The notes below the pieces were generated by a model, which worked only from the letters and a program-made list of their open reading frames with translations, was not told the origin of the DNA and made no database searches. Shown here piece by piece: positions 28,217 to 34,861 of a stretch of 34,861 nt of DNA. Numbering within the stretch: position 1 is the stretch's first letter; every line of letters begins with the position of its first letter. The position numbers were made by a program, and so were the translations under genes. This DNA is from Candidatus Tagabacteria bacterium CG09_land_8_20_14_0_10_41_14. Its GTDB lineage: Bacteria > Patescibacteriota > Minisyncoccia > JAHISW01 > Tagabacteraceae. Where the stretch lies: positions 1,101 through 35,961 of the forward strand of contig PEZL01000005.1 in the NCBI GenBank assembly GCA_002774055.1, given 5' to 3'.

Positions 28217-30139
28217 ATGGAAGACAACAGCAGTTTAGAAAAACTAAAAAAGCGATTATATAAGGAAGGAGATAATGAATTGGAGAAAAGGACGGAAAGG
28301 CGGGAGACTTTTTCAGAAGGGGAAGGCATAAAATCTTATTGGAATAAACCAACTCGTCTTCGTGAAGATTTTAAGCAGACAATTAAATCTATGAAAAAGA
28401 AAACTAAATTTCCTTATTTTTGGCTCTTTTTATTGATTGGCGCCATAGCGCTCTTTTCTTTTGGCGGTCTTTATTTGTTGGGAGCGGGTATTTTCCCGGG
28501 CGCGAATGTTGTTTCCTCTCGTAATATTGATTTGGGTCTGGAGGGGCCTTCGTTGGTTAACGCCGGAGAATACAACAGGTGGTTTGTCAGTCTTACCAAT
28601 AATAACGCCGCGACGCTGGAATTGTCCGACGTAATTTTAAAATACCCCGCCGGTTCTTTGGACGCGGATGGAGAAATTATAAAGGAACAGCGTTTTCCAC
28701 TTGGCAAGGTTCGCTCCGGAGAGAACATCAGGCAAGGAGTCGGCTTTTTTGCGATGGGAGAGGAAGAAGAACTAAAAGAGATTGAAATAATTCTTGAGTA
28801 TAGATTAGAAGGCTCAAACGCTATTTTTGCCAAATCCGAGCTAAGAGTAATAAAACTGTCCCGTTCTCCCGTCGGCATCTCTTTGCATTTTCCCAAAGAA
28901 ACAGAAGCGGGCCAGGAATTATCTCTGGGTATTGAATATGTTTCAAACAGTGAAGTTGTTTTGAAAAATCTTTATCTTAAAATAGAGTATCCGCCGGGTT
29001 TTCGTTTTGTGGATTCTTCCTTGCCAGCCGTAGGGGGGAAAAACGAATGGGAGATCGGCGATTTAGCTCCGCGGGAACAGCACAGCCTGGAGGTCAAGGG
29101 AATATTGGAGGGGCAGGATCTTACGGAATTGGTTTTTCATGTTTCAATTGGCCGTAAAGACGAGAATAATGATTTTAATAATTTTAATTCGCAAACTGCC
29201 TCCGTTGTTTTGAAAAGATCGTTTCTTAATTTGAGTGTGTTGGTAAACGGTAAAGACGTTGATGTTATTTCAAGCGGTAAATCTTTGACGATTACTATCC
29301 CGTGGGAAAATGATTTACCTACGGAGGTGCGCAATGCGGTTATTAACGTAAAATTAACCGGTGAGGTGGTGGATTTTTATACCTTGAACGTTTCCCGGGG
29401 TTTTTATAGATCTTCTGATAACAGTATAATCTGGAATTTTTCCAGTTTTTCGGATTTGTCCTCGCTTAGCCCCGGAGAAACGGGGGAAGCGAAGTTTTCT
29501 TTTTCCTTGAAAGATGTTTTTTCAGTAGAGCAGCCGGAGGATAAAAATTTTTCTTTCGTGATTGAGGGTGAAATGACGGGAATAAGAATAAGCGAACAGG
29601 GAGACACTTCGGATATCAGAAGCACCTTTTCTAAAGAAGTGAAGATTGCCTCCCATGTTCAGTTGGTTTCAAGCGTTTTGCATTATTCCGGCCCTTTTTC
29701 AAACCAGGGCGCTGTGCCTCCCAAGGTGGGCGAACAAACCACCTATACTATTTCTTGGTCTGTTTCCAATTTTTATAATGACGTTTCGGCCGTGATTGTG
29801 CGGGCATCATTGCCGTCTTATATTTCTTGGCTGGATAAGGTTGATCCTGCGGGTGAAGATGTAACTTACAATGCTTCAACGGGCGAAGTTGTTTGGACTC
29901 CCGGATTGGTGGAGGCGGGTACCGGAATTTTAAGACCTGTTAAAACTTTTTCTTTTCAGGTTGCGCTGACGCCGGCTCTTAATCAGGTTGGCGATTCCCC
30001 TGTCTTATCTGATCGGCCTTCTTTTGAGGGGAAGGATTTGTTTACCGGCGTGGTTTTAAGAACAACCGGCGTTTTATTAAAAACCAATTCTATCCCGGAG
30101 GCACAATTCAATAATTATCTGGGAAAGGTGATAGAATAA
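28217..30139 (+). CDS. Membrane-anchored surface protein with beta-sandwich repeats
   Basis: A 640-residue protein not assignable to a named family. Residues 1-64 are charged and cytoplasmic; 66-93 form a membrane helix (FPYFWLFLLIGAIALFSFGG); the rest is extracellular and Ser/Thr/Asn-rich. Repeated segments such as VNAGEYNRWFVSLTNNNAATLELSDVILKYP, GIEYVSNSEVVLKNLYLKIEYPPGF and TYTISWSVSNFYNDVSAVIVRASLP share the pattern of DUF11-like or immunoglobulin-like repeats of about 120 residues. They suggest a rod-like adhesin or envelope scaffold. The stop TAA overlaps the glyS ATG (TAATG). Confidence 0.8.
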   Translation: MEDNSSLEKLKKRLYKEGDNELEKRTERRETFSEGEGIKSYWNKPTRLREDFKQTIKSMKKKTKFPYFWLFLLIGAIALFSFGGLYLLGAGIFPGANVVSSRNIDLGLEGPSLVNAGEYNRWFVSLTNNNAATLELSDVILKYPAGSLDADGEIIKEQRFPLGKVRSGENIRQGVGFFAMGEEEELKEIEIILEYRLEGSNAIFAKSELRVIKLSRSPVGISLHFPKETEAGQELSLGIEYVSNSEVVLKNLYLKIEYPPGFRFVDSSLPAVGGKNEWEIGDLAPREQHSLEVKGILEGQDLTELVFHVSIGRKDENNDFNNFNSQTASVVLKRSFLNLSVLVNGKDVDVISSGKSLTITIPWENDLPTEVRNAVINVKLTGEVVDFYTLNVSRGFYRSSDNSIIWNFSSFSDLSSLSPGETGEAKFSFSLKDVFSVEQPEDKNFSFVIEGEMTGIRISEQGDTSDIRSTFSKEVKIASHVQLVSSVLHYSGPFSNQGAVPPKVGEQTTYTISWSVSNFYNDVSAVIVRASLPSYISWLDKVDPAGEDVTYNASTGEVVWTPGLVEAGTGILRPVKTFSFQVALTPALNQVGDSPVLSDRPSFEGKDLFTGVVLRTTGVLLKTNSIPEAQFNNYLGKVIE

Positions 30140-31349
30140 TGAATTATGAAATAAACAATTTAATGGACAAAATCGTGAGTCTGGCGAAAAGACGGGGTTT
30201 TGTGTATCCGGGTTCGGAGATTTACGGCGGTTTTGCCGGCGCTTGGGATTACGGCCCGCTTGGGGCGGAAATGCTTTACAACATAAAAGAGGCTTGGTGG
30301 AAAAATTTGTCAGCAGCAGAGAAGATATGTATGGCTTGGCAAGCACTATAATTATGCCGGAGTCTGTTTGGGCGGCATCAGGGCATTTGGAGAATTTTAC
30401 CGACCCTTTGGATGGTAAAAAATTTAACACTATGTTTAAGTCGGAGGCCGGCGCGCGAAAGGGCGAAACAACGAACGTTTATCTGCGGCCGGAATTGGCT
30501 CAGGGGATGTTTGTGAATTTTAAAAACATTGTTGATTCTTTTCATCCCAATCTGCCGTTTGGTATTGCTCAAATCGGAAAATGTTTCAGAAACGAAATTT
30601 CTCCGCGCGATTTTCTTTTTAGGGTGAGAGAGTTTAATCTTATGGAATTTGAATATTTTATTTTAGAAAAGGAATGGGAAAAGCATTTTGAATATTGGAG
30701 AAAAGAAATGTGGGATTGGATTAAGGAAATAGGCATTAATAAAGATAAAGTTCATGAATCGGAAGTATCAAAAGAAGAATTGGCGCATTATTCAAAAAGA
30801 ACGATTGATTTTGAGTTTGATTTTCCTTTTGGCAAAAAAGAACTTTACGGCCTTGCCTACCGCACTGATTATGATTTAGCAAATCATAAACTGAATTATT
30901 ATGATGAAGAAACCAAGAAAACTTTTATCCCTCATGTGATTGAGCCAACCTTTGGGGCCGATAGAACAATGCTGGCTATTTTGACCGGCGCTTACGCCGA
31001 AGATGAACTTGGTGGAGAGAAAAGAGTTTTTTTGAAACTGAAACCGCGCATTGCGCCGGTAAAGGTTGCGGTGTTTCCGTTGTTAAAAAATAAAGCGAAG
31101 TTGGTGGAAAAGGCGAGAGAGGTTTATAAGATGATTAAAGTTGCGATTCCGCAATTAATGTTTGACGATAACGGCAATATCGGCAAGCGCTACAGAAGGC
31201 AGGATGAAATCGGCACTCCTTTTTGCGTTACCGTAGATTTTGAAACTCTGGAAAATGATACCGTTACCGTCCGCGGCCGCGACACCGGTGAACAGCAAAG
31301 AGTTGGCGCAAAAGAACTTTTGGAATATATTCGGGAGAGATTGAAATAA
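30139..31349 (+). CDS. glyS: Glycyl-tRNA synthetase (single-chain), with a -1 frameshift near codon 56
   Basis: Charges tRNA-Gly; class II, alpha2 type. The first frame gives MDKIVSLAKRRGFVYPGSEIYGGFAGAWDYGPLGAEMLYNIKEAWWKNL, then meets a stop after about 70 codons. The other frame continues VSSREDMYGLASTIIMPESVWAASGH, motif 2 (FRNEISPRDFLFRVREFNLMEFEYF), and motif 3 (EPTFGADRTMLAIL), ending with the anticodon domain. Fused, the protein is about 403 residues and complete. The break is at 30301-30309, AAAAATTTG: one missing A restores the frame (WWKKFVSSRED), or a -1 slip on A_AAT_TTG gives WWKNLVSSRED. Confidence 0.9.
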
Positions 31350-31373
31350 ATTGAAATAAAACTCTTAAAATAA

Positions 31374-31401
31374 AAACAGACCGTACGCGGTCTGTTTTTT
31401 G
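31374..31401 (+). terminator. Terminator after glyS
   Basis: AAACAGACCG-TACG-CGGTCTGTTT followed by further Ts; a perfect 10-bp stem. Confidence 0.93.
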
Positions 31402-31434
31402 ATTTTTGTATAATTTCGTGTTAATTTTAGAATA

Positions 31435-32721
31435 ATGATAAAGTTTCAGAAAAAGGTTTTGTCGAATGGGCTTCGGGTGATTGTCGCGCCCATGGAAAAC
31501 ACACAGGCGGTTACTTTGCTTGTGCTTGTCGGCGTTGGCTCCAGATATGAGACTAAAAAAATCAGCGGCATTTCTCATTTTTTGGAACACTTATTTTTTA
31601 AGGGTACTAAAAGTCGGCCTAAGTCCGGCCATGTTCATCGCGATTTGGATAAAATCGGAGCTATTCATAATGCTTTTACTTCAAAAGAAACCACGGGATT
31701 TTGGGTAAAATCTTCGGCCAAGGATTTTGATACGAGTTTAGACATAGTGTCCGATATTTTACTGGAGTCTCTTTTTAAAAAAGAAGAAATAGAAAAAGAA
31801 CGAGGGGTAATTATTCAGGAAATCAGCATGTATGAGGACGAACCCATGAGAAAAGTGTGGGACGTGTTGGAAAGTTTAACTTACGGCGATCATCCTATCG
31901 GTTGGAGTATTGTCGGAGAAAAGGAAACAGTTTCTTCAATAAGACGCAGTGATATTATTGCGTATAAAAATAAAAATTATTTGTCTCAAAATATGGTGGT
32001 GGTTGTCGCGGGCGCCGTTGATTCTTTTGTCGCTTTTGAAAAAATCGGTAATGTTTTTAAGAAAATAAAAAAGGGTAAAAATAAGCGGGCGCTGAAGGCG
32101 AGAATCAGTCAAAAAAATCCTCGTGTAAAAATAATAAATAAACCGTCGGATCAGACTCATTTGGCTATGGCTGTGAGGGGTTATGATATGTATGACAAGA
32201 AAAGACACGCCTTGAATTTACTCGCGGTTATCCTTGGCGGGAACGCTTCTTCAAAACTTTTTGATGAAATAAGAGAAAAACTCGGTCTGGCTTATTATGT
32301 TTTCGCGAACTCCGACCAGTCCACGGATTGTGGCTATTTGGGTATTGGAATAGGCGTTTCTCATGATAATTCCGAGCGGGCCGTCAAAAAAACTTTTGAA
32401 ATCCTGCGCGCCTTAAAGAAGGAGGTTCTTTCTCAAAACGAATTGAAGTTTGCCAAAAGTTTTTTGCGCGGGCAGATGGCTTTAAAAATGGAAACTACAG
32501 ATGAGGTCGCCGCCTTTTGCGCTTCAAGAGAATTATTTTATAAAAAAATAGAACAACCGGAGGACATGCTGAAAAAGATTGAAAAAGTGACGGGAAGTGA
32601 TATTCTAAAAATAACGAGGGAGCTCTTTGTTCCTTCAAGGATAAATATCAGCGCTATAGGTTTTGAGGAAAAAGTTCCTTCAAAGGAGTCTTTTTATAAG
32701 AAATTATTTTCCCGTTTGTAA
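31435..32721 (+). CDS. M16-family zinc peptidase
   Basis: A pitrilysin/processing-peptidase-like metalloprotease of 428 residues. The inverted zinc motif HFLEH is at 48-52, and the downstream acid lies in ERGVIIQEISMYEDEP. The second half (HALNLLAVILGGNASSKLFDEIREKLGLAYYVFAN) is the inactive-like M16 C domain that completes the chamber. There is no signal peptide, so it acts in the cytoplasm or as part of a complex. It follows the glyS terminator; TATAAT at 31409-31414 may be its promoter with a leader of about 13 bases. Confidence 0.93.
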   Translation: MIKFQKKVLSNGLRVIVAPMENTQAVTLLVLVGVGSRYETKKISGISHFLEHLFFKGTKSRPKSGHVHRDLDKIGAIHNAFTSKETTGFWVKSSAKDFDTSLDIVSDILLESLFKKEEIEKERGVIIQEISMYEDEPMRKVWDVLESLTYGDHPIGWSIVGEKETVSSIRRSDIIAYKNKNYLSQNMVVVVAGAVDSFVAFEKIGNVFKKIKKGKNKRALKARISQKNPRVKIINKPSDQTHLAMAVRGYDMYDKKRHALNLLAVILGGNASSKLFDEIREKLGLAYYVFANSDQSTDCGYLGIGIGVSHDNSERAVKKTFEILRALKKEVLSQNELKFAKSFLRGQMALKMETTDEVAAFCASRELFYKKIEQPEDMLKKIEKVTGSDILKITRELFVPSRINISAIGFEEKVPSKESFYKKLFSRL

Positions 32722-32734
32722 TTTTGTTTAATCA

Positions 32735-33796
32735 ATGGCTGATTTATTGAAGAAAAAAATATTGGTGGAAATAACCGCGGGTACCATTGTGAAGGCGGTG
32801 CTTTTGCTTTTGCTTTTGGTTGTGCTTTATTATATTAAAGATGTTGTCGCGGTTGTTCTTTTTTCCATCGTTATTGCCTCCGCGATTGAACCTGCCGCCG
32901 TCTGGCTGGAAAAGAGAAAGATTCCCCGCGCCTTGGCGGTATTGTCTATTTATTTAATTGTTTTTTTTATTTTCGGTTCCCTCTTTTATCTGGTTTTACC
33001 CACTTTTCTTTCAGATTTGTCTCAATTCGTCAACGATTTTCCGACATATCTTAAAAACTCGGAAAGTCTGCGCTCTTTATACGGCATTTTGCCTTTTACT
33101 GGAGATGGTTCTTTTTCTTCTGTGGCGGAGGAAGTTTTATCCCGTCTGCAAAATCAACTAAGCAGTATTACTGTTGGTTTTTTCGCGGCCGCGACCAAGG
33201 TTTTTGGCGGAGTTTTATCTTTTTTTCTGATGATTGTTTTGTCTTTTTATCTTGCGGTTCAGAAAAACGGATTGGAAAACTTTCTAAGGATTGTTACTCC
33301 TGTTGAATATGAAAATTATATTCTCGGACTTTGGGAAAGGTCTCGCAAAAAGATAGGAAATTGGATGAAGGGTCAGGTGGTTTTGGGTATAGTGGTTGGA
33401 GTTTTGGTTTTTTTGGGTTTGAGTATTTTAAGAATAGAATACGCGCTTACTTTCGCGCTTCTTGCCGCGGTTTTTGAACTTATTCCTATCTTTGGTCCTA
33501 TCTTGGCTTCTATTCCGGCTATTATCGTGGCGTTTTTCCAAAGTCCGACTTTGGCTTTGGCGGCCATCGGTCTTTACGTGATTATTCAGCAATTTGAGAA
33601 TCATTTAATTTATCCTCTGGTTGTCAGAAAGATAATCGGTCTCCCGCCGATAATGGTGATTTTGGCGATTATAATCGGGGCGAAATTGGGGGGTTTTTTC
33701 GGGGTTCTTCTGGCGGTTCCCATGGCCACTGTTCTTCGGGAATTTTTGAATGATGCGGCGGCCAAAAAACACACGCTTTCTCAAAAATCCCGTTAG
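32735..33796 (+). CDS. AI-2E family (PerM-like) transporter
   Basis: A membrane protein of 353 residues with about seven to eight helices. N-terminal helix pair AVLLLLLLVVLYYIKDVVAVVLFSIVIASAIEPAAVWLEKRKIPRALAVL, a soluble central segment, then the conserved LAAVFELIPIFGPILASIPAIIVAFFQSP, FENHLIYPLVVRKIIGLPPIMVILAIIIGAKLGGFFGVLLAVPMATVLREF. Members export quorum signals or exchange ions for protons; substrate here is unknown. The end of the gene carries one arm of a 13-bp inverted repeat reaching to metG. Confidence 0.92.
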   Translation: MADLLKKKILVEITAGTIVKAVLLLLLLVVLYYIKDVVAVVLFSIVIASAIEPAAVWLEKRKIPRALAVLSIYLIVFFIFGSLFYLVLPTFLSDLSQFVNDFPTYLKNSESLRSLYGILPFTGDGSFSSVAEEVLSRLQNQLSSITVGFFAAATKVFGGVLSFFLMIVLSFYLAVQKNGLENFLRIVTPVEYENYILGLWERSRKKIGNWMKGQVVLGIVVGVLVFLGLSILRIEYALTFALLAAVFELIPIFGPILASIPAIIVAFFQSPTLALAAIGLYVIIQQFENHLIYPLVVRKIIGLPPIMVILAIIIGAKLGGFFGVLLAVPMATVLREFLNDAAAKKHTLSQKSR

Positions 33797-33908
33797 TGAT
33801 CTAATCCTTGGGATTTTGCAACGGGTTAAAAAAAGAAAAAATAAGATTTATTCAAAGTTTATTAAATAACTTACGGAAATGTTAAAACATTTCCTATCAC
33901 TAACGGGA
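33788..33908. repeat. Long-range inverted repeat ending at the metG start codon
   Basis: TCCCGTTAGTGAT (33788-33800, over the upstream stop codon) is the exact reverse complement of ATCACTAACGGGA (33896-33908, whose last A is the first base of the metG ATG). Between them lies a second hairpin, GGAAATGTT/AACATTTCC (33875-33894). Pairing would fold the whole spacer and bury the metG start. Confidence 0.8.
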
Positions 33909-34861
33909 TGGAAAAATTTTACGTTACAACTGCCATTGATTACGTCAATGGCGCGCCTCATTTAGGCCATGCTTTGGAAAAGATTCAGGCCGATGTCATT
34001 GCCCGCTATCAGCGTATGTTTGGTGAAAAAGACGTCTATTTTTTGACCGGCACCGACGAGCATGGAATAAAAATCGTTCAGTCGGCCGAGGAAGCCGGCC
34101 GAAAAGTTGAAGACTTTGTCGATTTGAATGTTGAAAAGTTTAAAAAACTTTGCGCGGATTTGAATATTTCTTATAGCGATTTTATTCGCACTTCCGACAA
34201 AAAAAGGCATTGGCCCGTGGCGCGGAGTATCTGGAAAAAAATGGAAGAGGAGGGGGATATTTATAAATCAAAATATAAGGGATTTTATTGCGTCGGTTGC
34301 GAGGCCTTTATAACGGAGAAAGATTTGATTAACGGAAAATGCCCGTATCACGAATCTTTGGAGCCGGAGTTGATAGAGGAAGAAAATTATTTTTTTAAAC
34401 TTTCAAAGTATGCCGCCGAGATTCGTAAAAAAATTGAGACGGATGAATTGTTAATTTTGCCGGAAGCCAGAAAAAACGAAGTTTTGGAAATACTTAAAGA
34501 CGTGAAAGACATCAGTTGTTCCAGGCCGGCCGAGAAAGTGTGTAATTGGGGCGTGCCGGTGCCGGGCGATGAATCGCAAATTATGTACGTTTGGATAGAG
34601 GCCCTTACGAACTATTTACAGCCAAAAGATTTTTGGCCCGCTGATACGCATGTGATAGGAAAAGATATTCTCCGTTTTCACGCCGTTGTGTGGCCGGCGA
34701 TGCTTTTGTCCGTCGGATTGGAATTGCCGAAAAAAATTTTTGCGCACGGATTTGTTTTATCGGGCGGTAAAAGAATGTCTAAAAGTTCGGGAAATGTTAT
34801 TGACCCGTTTGAATTGATAGAAGAATATGGCGCTGACGCCCTGCGTTATTACCTGCTTCGG
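33908..34861 (+). CDS. metG: Methionyl-tRNA synthetase (N-terminal part, runs off the right edge)
   Basis: Charges tRNA-Met. The 318 visible residues include KFYVTTAIDYVNGAPHLGHALEK (HIGH form HLGH), LTGTDEHGIKIVQSAEEAG, the connective-peptide zinc region YKGFYCVGCEAFITEKDLINGKCPYH, ENYFFKLSKYA, the catalytic IGKDILRFHAVVWPAMLLSVGLELPKKIFAHGFVLSGGKRMSKSSGNVIDP (KMSKS form RMSKS). The C-terminal anticodon domain lies beyond the window. The start codon adjoins the inverted repeat described separately; no Shine-Dalgarno site. Confidence 0.96.
   Translation, partial: MEKFYVTTAIDYVNGAPHLGHALEKIQADVIARYQRMFGEKDVYFLTGTDEHGIKIVQSAEEAGRKVEDFVDLNVEKFKKLCADLNISYSDFIRTSDKKRHWPVARSIWKKMEEEGDIYKSKYKGFYCVGCEAFITEKDLINGKCPYHESLEPELIEEENYFFKLSKYAAEIRKKIETDELLILPEARKNEVLEILKDVKDISCSRPAEKVCNWGVPVPGDESQIMYVWIEALTNYLQPKDFWPADTHVIGKDILRFHAVVWPAMLLSVGLELPKKIFAHGFVLSGGKRMSKSSGNVIDPFELIEEYGADALRYYLLR

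Overview
The window looks like a chromosomal segment of an ultra-small Patescibacteria (CPR) bacterium, most likely of the Parcubacteria side. This is an inference from gene content, not from a marker tree. The signs are compact and often overlapping genes, shortened housekeeping proteins (RecO, ArgRS N-terminus), a single-chain GlyRS, archaeal-type repair enzymes (EndoQ, a beta-CASP nuclease), a competence gene split in two, many RelE-type toxin-antitoxin pairs, and very little Shine-Dalgarno sequence. TGA ends many genes here (ndk, ileS, smpB, endoQ), so the UGA=glycine code of Gracilibacteria/SR1 does not apply.

Layout. 1-850: the start of a secreted protein, a small membrane protein and tRNA-Val, all on the minus strand. 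886-6051: recJ, rnhA, a convergent GAF/pseudo-histidine-kinase gene, then comEC split into channel and metallo-beta-lactamase parts. 6076-10238: ndk, beta-CASP nuclease, a SLOG/LOG-like protein, MgtC and an amino-acid permease. 10304-14005: a disordered small protein, endonuclease Q with a putative clamp-binding tail, a 438-bp non-coding gap, and polymerase X. 14061-15331 (minus): an AbrB/RelE toxin-antitoxin pair, smpB and ssrA (tmRNA). 15486-19385: a promoter followed by secE-nusG-rpmI-rplT-infC-rplK, dCMP deaminase and two frameshifted genes. 19393-21303 (minus): ftsH with an in-frame TGA. 21440-28207: argS, two toxin-antitoxin pairs, ileS carrying a histidine-phosphatase domain, and recO. 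28217-34861: a surface protein, a frameshifted glyS, an M16 peptidase, an AI-2E family permease and the first part of metG.

How the genes fit together. There are three functional themes. One is translation and ribosome rescue (four aminoacyl-tRNA synthetases, L35, L20, L11, IF3, tmRNA/SmpB). A second is DNA repair and uptake (RecJ, RNase HI, EndoQ, PolX, RecO, ComEC). The third is nucleotide metabolism (NDK, dCMP deaminase and kinase-like neighbours).

The most unusual observations are: (i) the histidine-phosphatase domain inside IleRS; (ii) small palindromes that lie in frame within essential genes (argS, ileS, the beta-CASP gene) and at the recJ stop; (iii) a toxin-antitoxin cassette bracketed by two synonymously diverged copies of the argS 3' end; (iv) -10 boxes six to nine bases before start codons, suggesting leaderless transcripts; (v) an EndoQ ending in QKSLF, like a sliding-clamp motif; (vi) a 28-bp sequence shared by the starts of rnhA and rplT that adds a hydrophobic tail to L35; (vii) a 13-bp inverted repeat ending at the metG start codon; (viii) four lesions (ftsH TGA, glyS and two neighbouring frameshifts) that are either assembly errors, decay or recoding.
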